A DNA stretch of 64,000 nt from Kribbella flavida DSM 17836 (GCF_000024345.1 NC_013729.1:7502001-7566000), one strand, 5' to 3'; counted from the first letter of the stretch, positions 33,841-42,581 are shown. The notes: generated by a model not told the origin, from the letters alone. Program-made: numbers and translations.

Positions 33841-34973
33841 CAGGCCTGCCGGATGATGCGGCGGCAACGCCGTTCGAGCAGGTTGACCGGCAGCCAGAGA
33901 TTCTTGAACCTCGGGTTCCGGGTCTGCTTGTGGTGGTAGCGGTAGTAGATCTGCTGCGCGATCACCGCGAGCCGGAACAGGCCGAACACCTCGTAGAACG
34001 CCCAGTTCCCGGCGTCCCGGCCGGTCCGCTCGCAGTAGTACCGGACGAACTCGTCGCGGCTGATCATGCCGGGTGCGTCCGACGGCTGCAGGCGGAACCG
34101 GCGAAACGCCCTGTCGTCGTCGGCCTGCACCCAGTAGGCCATCGCGCTGCCGAGATCCATCAGCGGATCGCCGAGCGTGGCCAGTTCCCAGTCGAGGACC
34201 CCGATCACCCGCAGCGGGTCGTCCGGGTCGAGCACGACGTTGTCCAGCCGGAAGTCGTTGTGGATCACGCAGTTCCCCGCGTCGGCCGGCTGGTTCGCCG
34301 CCAGCCAGGCCATCACCTTCTCGGCGCCGGGCACGTTCCAGGTCTTCGCCTTGCGGTAGCGCTTGGACCAGCCGGAGACCTGCCGTTCGACGTACCCGTC
34401 ACCCCGGCCGAGATCCGCGAGCCCGGCCGCGGCCGGGTCCACCTGGTGCAGGGCGACAAGCGTGTCGACCAGGGTGAAGCCGAGGTGCCGGGTCTGGTCC
34501 GGGCTGAGGTCGACGCCGAGCTGGGCGCGCCGCGGGATCGTGCCGGCGATCCGCTCCATCACGTAGAAGTCGGACCCGATCACCTGCTGATCGGTGCAGT
34601 GGGCAACCATCGTGGGAACGTACGGGAAGACCGGGGCCAGACCGGCCTGGATCCGGTACTCGCGGCCCATGTCGTGCGCGCTCCTCGCCTTGGTCCCGGC
34701 GGGCGGCCGGCGCAGGATCAGGTCGCGCTCCGGGTAACGCAGCAGGTACGTCAGGTTGGACGCTCCGCCGGAGAACTGGCGAACGTCGGGTGGGTTCGTC
34801 GGCACGGGCGTCCGCTCCCGCAGCCAGGCGTGCACCGCGGGCACGTCGAAGGCGTCCTCGTCCCGGACCGGCCGGGCGCCGTCGACCAGCTCGTTGCCTT
34901 CAGCGCCCAACGCTTCGGTCACCGCTCCCGGCCGGGTCGCCACTCGGCGCACCTGCGCCCGCGTGATCCTCAC
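33840..34973 (-). CDS. ACAD10/11-type (LvaA-like) aminoglycoside-phosphotransferase-fold kinase
   Basis: 377 residues. The APH kinase signature is clear: FSGGASNLTYLLR, VIHNDFRLDNVVLD (catalytic Asp) and GVLDWELATLGDPLMDLG (metal-binding Asp). This subfamily is found fused to or beside acyl-CoA dehydrogenases: human ACAD10/11 and the LvaA protein of levulinate catabolism, which phosphorylates 4-hydroxyacyl-CoA. The GTG at 34973 overlaps the SDR gene by 74 bp; a GTG at about 34922 is a plausible alternative start. With the ACAD gene at 35760 it forms the split equivalent of ACAD11. Confidence 0.85.
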   Translation of the reverse strand: MRITRAQVRRVATRPGAVTEALGAEGNELVDGARPVRDEDAFDVPAVHAWLRERTPVPTNPPDVRQFSGGASNLTYLLRYPERDLILRRPPAGTKARSAHDMGREYRIQAGLAPVFPYVPTMVAHCTDQQVIGSDFYVMERIAGTIPRRAQLGVDLSPDQTRHLGFTLVDTLVALHQVDPAAAGLADLGRGDGYVERQVSGWSKRYRKAKTWNVPGAEKVMAWLAANQPADAGNCVIHNDFRLDNVVLDPDDPLRVIGVLDWELATLGDPLMDLGSAMAYWVQADDDRAFRRFRLQPSDAPGMISRDEFVRYYCERTGRDAGNWAFYEVFGLFRLAVIAQQIYYRYHHKQTRNPRFKNLWLPVNLLERRCRRIIRQA

Positions 34974-35763
34974 TCGGTACCCCGGCGGATTCCGCGCGCC
35001 GGCGGGCGCGGGCCGCGAGCTTGCGCATCTGCCGGTCGTACAGCGGGCGGGCGAACCGCTTGGTCCGCCAGGCCAGCAGGGCCGGCCGGTCGGGAATGAT
35101 CAGGAACTGCTTCTTCTGCACCCCGGCCACCACCGCGGCCGCGATCTCGTCCGCCGTCCGTGGCGACTTCTCGATCAGCTGGCGGGCGGCCGCTCCCATC
35201 GCGGTGTCGGCGCCCTGGATCGAGTCGGCCAGGTTGGTCCGGAAGAACGACGGGCAGGCCACCGACACGCTCACGCCGTACGGGTGGAGCTCGTGCGAGA
35301 GGGTCTCCGACAGCGCGACCACGCCGGCTTTGACCGTGTTGTACGAGCTCATCATCGGCGGGTGCACCAGGCCGGCCGCGGAGGCGGTGTTGACGATGTG
35401 GCCGGCACGCTGCCGTTTGAACACCGGCGTGAACGCCCGGCAGCCGCGGACCACGCCCATCAGGTTGATGTCGACGACCCGGTCCCACTCGGCCAGCGAC
35501 TCGACGTCGATCCGGCCGCCGGTGGCGATGCCGGCGTTGTTGACCAGGATGTCCAGCCCGTCCCAGTTCTGCTCGCACCACTCGACGGCCGCGGCCCAGT
35601 CGTGCTCGCTGCGCACGTCCAGCTGCCGGTACGACGCTTCGGCCGGTGGCTCCGACTCGGCCGCGACGTCGGTGCTCAGCACACTGTGGCCTGCGGCAAC
35701 AAATTGCTGGACCAGGGCGAGCCCGAGCCCACTGGCTCCGCCGGTGACCAGGACCCTGCTCAT
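34900..35763 (-). CDS. Short-chain dehydrogenase/reductase
   Basis: 287 residues. TGGASGLGLALV, NNAGIATGG and the catalytic YNTVKAGV are intact; the C-terminal 50 residues are Arg/Ala/Gly-rich and probably flexible. The ATG overlaps the acyl-CoA dehydrogenase stop (ATGA). Likely oxidises or reduces a hydroxyacyl intermediate in the same pathway. The 3' end overlaps the kinase-like gene. Confidence 0.85.
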   Translation of the reverse strand: MSRVLVTGGASGLGLALVQQFVAAGHSVLSTDVAAESEPPAEASYRQLDVRSEHDWAAAVEWCEQNWDGLDILVNNAGIATGGRIDVESLAEWDRVVDINLMGVVRGCRAFTPVFKRQRAGHIVNTASAAGLVHPPMMSSYNTVKAGVVALSETLSHELHPYGVSVSVACPSFFRTNLADSIQGADTAMGAAARQLIEKSPRTADEIAAAVVAGVQKKQFLIIPDRPALLAWRTKRFARPLYDRQMRKLAARARRRAESAGVPSEDHAGAGAPSGDPAGSGDRSVGR

Positions 35764-37001
35764 TCCGCCCCGCCCTTCGTCGACTGGTACTTCGCCAGCT
35801 CCACCTTGGCGACCACTCCACGGTGCACCTCGTCGGGCCCGTCCGCCAGTCGCAGCGCCCGGGCACTCGTCCAGGCCGCGGCCAGCGGGTAGTCGTCGGA
35901 CAGACCGCCACCACCGTGCAACTGGATCGCCATGTCGATCACCTCCTGCGCCATCCGCGGCACGGCCACCTTGATCTGACTCACCTCGCTGAGCGCACCG
36001 GCCAGCCCCTGGGTGTCCAGCAGCCAGGCGGTCTGCAGGACGAGCAGCCGGGCCTGGTTGATCGCGATCCGCGCGTCGGCGATGCGTTCGCGGTTGCCGC
36101 CGAGGTTGACCAGCGGCTTGCCGAACGCCGTCCGGCTGGTGCCGCGGAGCAGGGCCAGCTCCAGCGCGTGCTCGGCCAGGCCGATCAGCCGCATGCAGTG
36201 GTGGACCCGGCCCGGGCCGAGCCGCCCCTGCGCGATCTCGAAGGCGCGGCCGGGCCCGACCAGGATGTTGGCGGCCGGGACCCGCACGTCGGTGAAGGAG
36301 ATCTCGCCGTGGCCGTGCGGTTCGTCGTACCGGCTCATCGCGGGCAGCAGCCGCTCGACCTTGACCCCGGGGGTGTCGCGCGGGACGAGCACCATCGTGT
36401 GGCGCGCGTAACGGTGCGCCTCGGGATCGGTGAGACCCATGAAGATCAGCAGTTCGCAGTCGGGGTGGCCGACGCCGGTGCTCCACCACTTGCGGCCGTT
36501 GACGACCACCTCGTCGCCGTCGAGCACCGCGGTCGCCGCCATGTTCGTCGCGTCGGAGGAGGCGACGTCCGGCTCGGTCATGCAGAACGCGGACCGGATC
36601 GCGCCGTCCAGCAACGGCTCTAGCCACTGCTTCTTCTGCTCGGGCGTGCCGTAGCGGAGCAGGACCTCCATGTTGCCGGTGTCGGGCGCGTTGCAGTTGA
36701 ACACGTACGGCGCGAGGAACGACCGGCCGGTGAGCTCGGCGATCGGGGCGTAGTCGAGATTGCTCAGCCCTTCGCCGTACTGCTCGTTGCCTGGTTCGGC
36801 CGGAGGCAGAAACAGGTTCCACAGGCCTTGGGCGCGGGCCTTCCGCTGCAGCTCCCGGAACGCCGGCTGCGGCTGCCACGGATCCGCCGCGGCCTTGGTC
36901 GCCGCGTGCACCTCGGCCTCCACCGGCTCGATCTCGGTCCGCAGGAACTGCTCGACCCGGCCGATCAGTTCCTGCGCCCGGGCGGACGGCTCGAACCCCA
37001 T
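35760..37001 (-). CDS. Acyl-CoA dehydrogenase, ACAD11-like
   Basis: 413 residues. The segments FNCNAPDTGNMEVL, CMTEPDVASSDATN, GRKWWSTG and QGRLGPGRVHHCMR are those of the ACAD10/11 subgroup of FAD acyl-CoA dehydrogenases, and LADGPDEVH closes the C-terminal domain. In this subgroup the enzyme acts on phosphorylated hydroxyacyl-CoA made by the kinase partner and yields an enoyl-CoA. It is the first gene of a six-gene operon and is divergent from a TetR regulator; the operator overlaps its -35 region. Confidence 0.9.
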   Translation of the reverse strand: MGFEPSARAQELIGRVEQFLRTEIEPVEAEVHAATKAAADPWQPQPAFRELQRKARAQGLWNLFLPPAEPGNEQYGEGLSNLDYAPIAELTGRSFLAPYVFNCNAPDTGNMEVLLRYGTPEQKKQWLEPLLDGAIRSAFCMTEPDVASSDATNMAATAVLDGDEVVVNGRKWWSTGVGHPDCELLIFMGLTDPEAHRYARHTMVLVPRDTPGVKVERLLPAMSRYDEPHGHGEISFTDVRVPAANILVGPGRAFEIAQGRLGPGRVHHCMRLIGLAEHALELALLRGTSRTAFGKPLVNLGGNRERIADARIAINQARLLVLQTAWLLDTQGLAGALSEVSQIKVAVPRMAQEVIDMAIQLHGGGGLSDDYPLAAAWTSARALRLADGPDEVHRGVVAKVELAKYQSTKGGAE

Positions 37002-37047
37002 CGCTGCTCCTCACGCCGGACAAGCTGACCGGTTGACCGTAACGCAC

Positions 37048-37068
37048 CTGCTGAGCAATGCTCAACAG
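37048..37068. promoter_or_regulatory. TetR-type operator between the ACAD operon and its regulator
   Basis: TGAGCA-A-TGCTCA (37052-37064) is a perfect 13 bp palindrome, extended outward by CTG/CAG with one mismatch. On the minus strand TTGAGC and TACGGT at 17-18 bp spacing could be the ACAD operon promoter, so the site would cover its -35. It also overlaps ATG 37058 of the regulator. Confidence 0.75.
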
Positions 37069-37690
37069 CGTGCACGTCGACGCGAAAACGGGGCCGGAGC
37101 AGCGGGGACGGCGGCGCTTGACCGCGGAGGACCGGCGCAAACAGCTGGTCGGCATCGGCCTGATGATGCTGCGCACCCAGCCGATCCACGAGTTGTCGGT
37201 CGACGCGGTCGCCGCCGAGGCGGGCATCTCCCGCGGCCTGCTGTTCCACTACTTCCCGACCAAGCGGGACTTCTACGTCGCCGTGATGCGCGCGGCCGGC
37301 CGGCGGCTGCTCCGGGTCACCGCCCCGGATCCCGCGCTGCCACCGCCCGAGCAGCTCCGCCAGATGCTGCTGTCCTTCGTCGCCTTCATCAACCGGCGGC
37401 GCGACTCCTACATCTCCTTCGTCCGCGGCGCGGCCGGCGGGGACGCCTTCGTCGTCGAGGTGTACGCCGAAACCCGCGCCGCCCTCACCGCCCGCGTCCT
37501 CGCCCTGCTCGACCTGGCCGACGCCGACCGTCCCGCGTCGCCCGACCGCCTGACCGTGCACGCCTGGCTCGCCTACGTCGAGGACCTGGCCATCGAGTGG
37601 TCCGGTCTGTCTGCTTCGGCCCGGCCGTGCTCTGCCGAAGCCCTGGTCGACCAGTCCCTGGCAGCTTTGAAGGCCCTCCGCACCCTCTGA
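37058..37690 (+). CDS. TetR family transcriptional regulator
   Basis: About 206-210 residues. The helix-turn-helix is SVDAVAAEAGISRGLLFHYFPTKRDFY. The C-terminal domain is helical and likely binds an acyl-CoA, given its neighbour. ATG 37058 lies inside the operator; GTG 37070 is an equally plausible start if transcription begins there. It probably represses itself and the divergent ACAD operon. Confidence 0.9.
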   Translation: MLNSVHVDAKTGPEQRGRRRLTAEDRRKQLVGIGLMMLRTQPIHELSVDAVAAEAGISRGLLFHYFPTKRDFYVAVMRAAGRRLLRVTAPDPALPPPEQLRQMLLSFVAFINRRRDSYISFVRGAAGGDAFVVEVYAETRAALTARVLALLDLADADRPASPDRLTVHAWLAYVEDLAIEWSGLSASARPCSAEALVDQSLAALKALRTL

Positions 37691-37718
37691 GCGGGCACGG
37701 CGAGTGCCACGCCTGCGG

Positions 37719-38819
37719 TCAGGCGGCTCCAGGAGCAGGGCCGGTGGAATCCCGGATCACCAGCTCGGTGGCGAGTTCCACGTGCAGCGCCTCGAGCTCG
37801 TGGCGGTCCAGGAGACGGATGAGCAGGCTGACGGCCATCCGGCCCATCTCCTGCAACGGCTGGCGAACCGTGGTGAGCAGCGGCGACGTGGCCCTGCTGA
37901 GGTCGATGTCGTCGAAGCCTGCGACCGACAGGTCCCCCGGAATGCTCAGGCCCCGCTCGACGGCGGCGCGCAGCGCACCGACCGCCGCCTTGTCGTTGAA
38001 CGCGACGAGCGCGGTCGGCCGCTCCGGCAGGTCCAGTAGTTCGCCCGCCGCGCGGTAGCCCCACTCCGTCGTGGGCTCCACGAAGCGCACCAGCGCGGGA
38101 TCGGGCAATGACCCGGCGTCGGCCAGCGCTGCGGCGTGCCCACTCAGCCGGGCATCGCTCGCCAGCCACTCCCGCGGTCCGGCGATCACCCCGATCCGGC
38201 GATGCCCGAGCTCGGCCAGGTGGGCGGTCACCTGCCGCGCGCCGGAGAAGTGCGCGGCCGACACCGCCGCGATGTCCCGCGGCAGCGGGGTGCGGGGATC
38301 GACCACCACGAACGGGAACCGCCGCGCCCGCAACCGGACCAGCTCCTCGCTCGACTCCGGCGGCAGGATCAGGATCGCGCCGCCGACCGCCGGCTGGACG
38401 GTCTGTCCCGGCTCAGCCGGTGAATTCTCGTCCGTGCCGACGCTGCGTCGTCCGCCGTACCCGGCTGAGCTCCGGCCGGCGGCCAGCTGGCTCAGTACCG
38501 GGGCGGACGCCGCGCCCTGACCGGCGTTCAGAACGAGTTGCCGTCCGTGCCGGTCGAGCGTCTCGGCGATCGAGGACACGATCAGTCCGAAGTAGTCCGT
38601 CAGCAGGTACGGGCAGCGCACGTAGACCGCGCCCGCCGCCGGTTTCGGCGTACCGCCGCGTGGTCCGGGCGCGGTCGCGCCGAGCCGCTCGACCGCCTGC
38701 TCGACCAGGTCCCGGGTGGCCGGCGCGACGCTCGCGGAGTGGTTCAGCACCCGGGAGACGGTCGCGATCGAGACGCCGGTCTCCGCCGCGATGTCCCGGA
38801 CGGTGACCCGTCTAGGCAT
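37719..38819 (-). CDS. LacI family transcriptional regulator with internal insert
   Basis: 366 residues, longer than the usual 330-340. The N-terminus VTVRDIAAETGVSIATVSRVLN is a textbook LacI DNA-binding helix-turn-helix. The ligand domain is of periplasmic-sugar-binding type (FDDIDLSRATSPLLTTVRQP). Residues of about 110-145 are a Gly/Ser/Arg-rich stretch that interrupts the first lobe before GGAILILPPES. It is divergent from the GH30 gene and operator-like repeats overlap both starts, so it likely represses itself and the hydrolase in the absence of a sugar. Confidence 0.9.
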   Translation of the reverse strand: MPRRVTVRDIAAETGVSIATVSRVLNHSASVAPATRDLVEQAVERLGATAPGPRGGTPKPAAGAVYVRCPYLLTDYFGLIVSSIAETLDRHGRQLVLNAGQGAASAPVLSQLAAGRSSAGYGGRRSVGTDENSPAEPGQTVQPAVGGAILILPPESSEELVRLRARRFPFVVVDPRTPLPRDIAAVSAAHFSGARQVTAHLAELGHRRIGVIAGPREWLASDARLSGHAAALADAGSLPDPALVRFVEPTTEWGYRAAGELLDLPERPTALVAFNDKAAVGALRAAVERGLSIPGDLSVAGFDDIDLSRATSPLLTTVRQPLQEMGRMAVSLLIRLLDRHELEALHVELATELVIRDSTGPAPGAA

Positions 38820-38849
38820 TTGTTACATCGCCTTGTTTCATTCTGTCAC
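38817..38849. promoter_or_regulatory. Operator-like repeats at the lacI start
   Basis: CATTTGTTACATC (38817-38829) includes the lacI start codon and is an exact copy of 38919-38931; TGTTTCATTCTGTCAC (38834-38849) resembles the second operator. Binding here would block lacI transcription. Confidence 0.6.
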
Positions 38850-38913
38850 CGTAGCGCCAAGCCTTGACACGCCGCCAGTGCGACGGTTTTCTGACAGCGA
38901 TGAAGGCGTTCTG

Positions 38914-38931
38914 TGTTTCATTTGTTACATC
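38914..38931. promoter_or_regulatory. LacI-type operator upstream of the GH30 gene
   Basis: TGTTTCATTTGTTACA (38914-38929) has TGTnnCAnnTGnnACA symmetry typical of LacI operators. It lies 27 bp before the GH30 start and downstream of a TTGACA -35 (38864-38869). Confidence 0.65.
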
Positions 38932-38955
38932 TCCGCCCGAGGTGAGGAGCACCGT

Positions 38956-40896
38956 ATGAGAAGGCAAACGCTGGGTGCCGCCGTGGCGGCCACCGCCCTG
39001 CTCGCGGCCGGGCCGGCGCCCGGCGCGGCCGTCGGCGCCGAGACGAACGGCCCGGCAGCCGGCCGCGGACCGACCGCTCAGGCGCGGGTCTGGGTGACCA
39101 CCCCCGACCGGGCCGAACTGCTGCACGAGCGGACCCCGGTGACGTTCGGCCAGGGCTCCAGCAGCCGGACCACGATCACGGTCGAGCCGACCACGAAGTA
39201 CCAGACCATGGACGGCTTCGGCGCCTCGATCACCGACTCGTCGGCGAGCGTGCTCCACCAGCTGCCGGCCGCGGACCGCGAGAAGACGATGCGGTCGCTG
39301 TTCGACCCGCGGCAGGGCATCGGCGTCAGCTTCCTGCGCCAGCCGATCGGCTCGTCCGACTTCACCGCTCAGGCCGAGCACTACACGTACGACGACGTCC
39401 CGCCCGGCCAGACCGACTTCACCCTGCGGCGCTTCAGCATCGCTCACGACCAGCGGCAGATCCTGCCGCTGCTGCGCCGCGCGAAGCAGCTGAACCCGGC
39501 GCTCAAGGTGATGGGCACGCCGTGGAGCCCGCCGGCCTGGATGAAGACCGGGGACTCGCTGGTGGGCGGCCGGCTGAAGGACCACCCGGCGATCTACAAC
39601 GCCTACGCGCGCTACCTGGTGAAGTTCGTGCAGGCGTACACGGCGGCCGGCGTCCCGATCGACTTCCTCTCGATCCAGAACGAGCCGCAGCACCGCGCGC
39701 CCAGCGGCTATCCCGGCATGGACCTGCCGGTCCGGCAGGCGGCCGCGGTGATCGAGCAGCTCGGCCCGATGCTGCGCGCGGTCAGCCCGCGCACCAAGAT
39801 CCTCGGCTACGACCACAACTGGTCCACGCATCCCGGCGACGTCGGCAACACCCCGCCCGGCGAGGACCCGGAGACGGACTACCCGTACCAGCTGCTCAGT
39901 ACGCCGGCCGCCCGCTGGATCGCGGGCACGGCGTACCACTGCTACGCGGGCACGCCGGCGGACCAGTCGAAGCTGCGGCAGGCCTTCCCGGACAAGGGCA
40001 TCTGGTTCACCGAGTGCTCCGGCTCGCACGGGCCGAACGACACCCCGCCGCAGATCTTCCGCGGCACGCTGACCTGGCACGCCCGCACCCTGATGATCGG
40101 CACCACCCGGAACTGGTCGAAGTCGGTGGTGAACTGGAACATCGCCCTGAACGCCGACGGCGGCCCGCACAACGGCGGCTGCGACACCTGCACCGGCCTG
40201 GTCACCCGGCACCCGGACGGCTCGGTCAGCACCGACGCGGAGTACTACACGATCGGCCACCTGTCGAAGTTCGTGAAGCCGGGCGCCACGCGGATCGGCA
40301 GTACGTCGTACGGCACGACCGGGTGGAACGGGCAGCTGATGTCGGCCGCCTTCCGCAATCCCGACGGGTCGACGGCGCTGGTCGTGCACAACGAGAACGA
40401 CGCGCCGCGGGAATTCGCGGTGGCGGTCGGCGGCCGGTCCTTCGAGTACACCCTGCCCGGCGGCTCGATCGGCACCTTCGTCTGGACGCGTGACCTGCGG
40501 TCGGAGTTGACGCCGGTGTCGCTGACCACCGCCCACGCGACCGCGTCGGTCGGTGCGGATGTCGCCGCGCTGGCGATCGACGCGGACGGCTCGACGCTGT
40601 GGCAGTCGAAGACGGCGCGCGCGGCCGGCCAGTCCGTGCAGGTCGACCTCGGTACCTCGCGCACGGTCCGCCGGGTCGCTCTCGACAGCGGCGGCAACCT
40701 CGGCGACTACGCCACCTCGTGGGAACTGAGCTACAGCAACGACGGCACCACCTGGCGCCCGCTGAAGACCGGCACCTCGAACGGCCAGCTCACGAACGTG
40801 GACGTGCCACCGACCCGTGCGCGCCACCTCCGCATCACGTCGACCTCCGCCGGCGACCACTGGTGGACCTTGGCCGACTTCCGCGTCTACAGCTGA
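38956..40896 (+). CDS. GH30 family glycoside hydrolase with C-terminal carbohydrate-binding domain
   Basis: 646 residues. A signal peptide (MRRQTLGAAVAATALLAAG, to about residue 29) indicates secretion. The catalytic TIM barrel has acid/base Glu243 in IQNEPQ and nucleophile Glu353 in FTECSGS, with the GH30 hallmark MDGFGASITDSSA near the start. The beta-domain follows, and residues of about 520-646 look like a discoidin-type domain (ends WWTLADFRVYS). Relatives are glucosylceramidases, beta-1,6-glucanases and xylanases; I cannot choose among them. GTGAGGAG precedes the ATG. Probably repressed by the divergent LacI protein. Confidence 0.9.
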   Translation: MRRQTLGAAVAATALLAAGPAPGAAVGAETNGPAAGRGPTAQARVWVTTPDRAELLHERTPVTFGQGSSSRTTITVEPTTKYQTMDGFGASITDSSASVLHQLPAADREKTMRSLFDPRQGIGVSFLRQPIGSSDFTAQAEHYTYDDVPPGQTDFTLRRFSIAHDQRQILPLLRRAKQLNPALKVMGTPWSPPAWMKTGDSLVGGRLKDHPAIYNAYARYLVKFVQAYTAAGVPIDFLSIQNEPQHRAPSGYPGMDLPVRQAAAVIEQLGPMLRAVSPRTKILGYDHNWSTHPGDVGNTPPGEDPETDYPYQLLSTPAARWIAGTAYHCYAGTPADQSKLRQAFPDKGIWFTECSGSHGPNDTPPQIFRGTLTWHARTLMIGTTRNWSKSVVNWNIALNADGGPHNGGCDTCTGLVTRHPDGSVSTDAEYYTIGHLSKFVKPGATRIGSTSYGTTGWNGQLMSAAFRNPDGSTALVVHNENDAPREFAVAVGGRSFEYTLPGGSIGTFVWTRDLRSELTPVSLTTAHATASVGADVAALAIDADGSTLWQSKTARAAGQSVQVDLGTSRTVRRVALDSGGNLGDYATSWELSYSNDGTTWRPLKTGTSNGQLTNVDVPPTRARHLRITSTSAGDHWWTLADFRVYS

Positions 40897-40905
40897 GACC
40901 GGCTT

Positions 40906-40945
40906 CTCAGGCCGACCTCCCACCACTCCGGGAGGTCAGCCTGAG
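40906..40945. terminator. Bidirectional hairpin between GH30 and VOC genes
   Basis: Arms of 16 bases (40906-40921 and 40930-40945) pair at 15 positions around an 8-base loop. The hairpin lies 10 bp after the GH30 stop and includes the last codons of the convergent VOC gene. Confidence 0.75.
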
Positions 40946-41293
40946 GTAGTAGCCGTCGGCATCGAACAACCGGAAGTCCCGCAGGCCCCACTCCTGCGTG
41001 CGCGGCGGACTCTCGACCGGCCAGCCGCTGCGGCTCACCCGCTCGTACTCGGCGTCGAGATCGTCCACCTCGAGCACGATCTCCGTCCCCGCCGGGACCC
41101 GGCGGACCGCGGGGTCGACCGCGTCCGCCGCGGCGCCGATCCCGATCCGTGCCGTGCCCCGGCCCATCCACAGGTACCGGCCGGGTTGCCGGCTCAGCTC
41201 CTCGAACCCGAGAACGCGGCGGTAGAAGTCACCGGCCGCTTCCAGATCGTGCGTGAACACCTCGACCCGCAAGGACATCGTCATGACCACCAT
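40907..41293 (-). CDS. Glyoxalase/VOC superfamily protein
   Basis: 128 residues. SLRVEVFTHDLEAAGDFYRRVLGFEE and RDFRLFDADGYYLRL are typical VOC beta-alpha-beta-beta-beta modules. Activity unknown. The start is taken as ATG 41293; ATG 41284 (MTMSLRVEV) is equally possible. It is 25 bp downstream of the amidase on the same strand and may be in its transcript. Confidence 0.75.
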   Translation of the reverse strand: MVVMTMSLRVEVFTHDLEAAGDFYRRVLGFEELSRQPGRYLWMGRGTARIGIGAAADAVDPAVRRVPAGTEIVLEVDDLDAEYERVSRSGWPVESPPRTQEWGLRDFRLFDADGYYLRLTSRSGGRSA

Positions 41294-41318
41294 GCTCGGA
41301 GTTCCACCGCGCTTGAGG

Positions 41319-42581
41319 TCAAGGTGTGAGGTGAGATGTGAGCCAGAGTGCGGTGGCGGCGGCCCGTTCGTTGTCTGAGGCAATGACTTGCAGGCCGACC
41401 GGGAGGTTGCGAGCCGGCAGCGGCACGGTGAGGGCGGGGAAGCCGGTGAGGTTGGCGAGTCTGGTGTTCCGCATCAGCTGGATGCGCAGCGCGATCGAGG
41501 CCGCCGGGTCCGCGACCGCCGACAGCGGCGGTGCGACCAGTGGGACGGTCGGAAGCACGATGGCGTCGTACTGCGCCAGGAGTTTGCCGACCTGCGCGCG
41601 GACCACCTCGGTGTCACGCCTCGCCTGGACGTAGCGCCAGGCCGGGACCTCCGCCGCCTCCGTCAGCCGCAGCCGTACGTCGGGCTGGTACAGCGTGGTG
41701 GTCCGGCCGGCGTGGTTGGCGACGGCTTCCGGGCCCTGCAGGTCGATCGCGATCTGGTTGGTGGTGGCCCAGTCGGGCAGTTCGACCGGTTCGGTGGCCG
41801 CGCCGGCTTGGTGGAGCCGTACGAGTGCGGCGGACCAGGCCTCGCTCACCTCCGCGTCGTACTCGCCCTGGCTGGTGACCACGCCCAGCCGCGGCGGCGT
41901 CGTACGGGCAGCGACCGGGGCCGAGGCGGTCAATGCCGCCAGGGCGTACGCCGCGTCGGCGGCGGTCGCGGTCAGGACGCCGACGTGGTCGAGGCTCTGG
42001 GCCAGCGGGAAGACCCCGTCGGCGGGAAGCGTGCCGTAGGCGGGCTTGAAGCCGGCGACGCCGCACAGCGCGGCCGGGATCCGCACCGAACCCGCCGTGT
42101 CGGTCCCGATCGCCAGCGGCACCACCCCGGCCGCGACCGCCGCCGCAGCACCGGAGCTCGACCCGCCGGTCATCCGCTCCGGGTCGTGCGGGTTGCGGCA
42201 GGGGCCGACGCGGTTCGACGTACCGGTGCAGCCGTAGGCGAACTCGTGGGAGTGGCTCAGCCCGAGCACGATCGCCCCGGCCGCGCGGAGCCGGCGGACG
42301 ACGTCGGCGTCGCGGCGGCCGAGCTCGTCCATCGCCGCGGAGCCGCAGCGGTACGGCAAACCCTCGACCTCGATGATCTCCTTCACCAGCACCGGGACCC
42401 CGGCAAGCGGCCCGCGCCGGTCGTGCCGCGCGGCGGCGGCCCGGGCGCCGTCGGCATCGAGGTGCACGACCGCGTTCAGCGCGGAGGTCTCGCGCGCTCG
42501 GCCGAGCGCCTTCTCGACCAGGTCGACCGGGTCCAGCCGGCCCGCGCGAACCCCCGCGGCCAGTTCCTCGAGTGAAGTCAC
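41319..42581 (-). CDS. Amidase signature family protein
   Basis: 420 residues. The Ser-Ser-Lys triad is readable: Lys67 in PVLVKE, a cis-Ser near 142 in MTGGSSSG and the nucleophile Ser165 in GTDTAGSVRIPA. It hydrolyses an amide; members include indoleacetamide and acylamide hydrolases and GatA, but without gatB/gatC nearby it is a free amidase. GTG start, 90 bp from the divergent GNAT gene. Confidence 0.88.
   Translation of the reverse strand: MTSLEELAAGVRAGRLDPVDLVEKALGRARETSALNAVVHLDADGARAAAARHDRRGPLAGVPVLVKEIIEVEGLPYRCGSAAMDELGRRDADVVRRLRAAGAIVLGLSHSHEFAYGCTGTSNRVGPCRNPHDPERMTGGSSSGAAAAVAAGVVPLAIGTDTAGSVRIPAALCGVAGFKPAYGTLPADGVFPLAQSLDHVGVLTATAADAAYALAALTASAPVAARTTPPRLGVVTSQGEYDAEVSEAWSAALVRLHQAGAATEPVELPDWATTNQIAIDLQGPEAVANHAGRTTTLYQPDVRLRLTEAAEVPAWRYVQARRDTEVVRAQVGKLLAQYDAIVLPTVPLVAPPLSAVADPAASIALRIQLMRNTRLANLTGFPALTVPLPARNLPVGLQVIASDNERAAATALWLTSHLTP

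Noticed and set aside
36981..37227. Upstream extension of the 34900-35763 SDR frame across the acyl-CoA dehydrogenase gene
   Set aside because: The SDR cofactor motif starts at ATG 35763; the extension is the shadow of the dehydrogenase gene.
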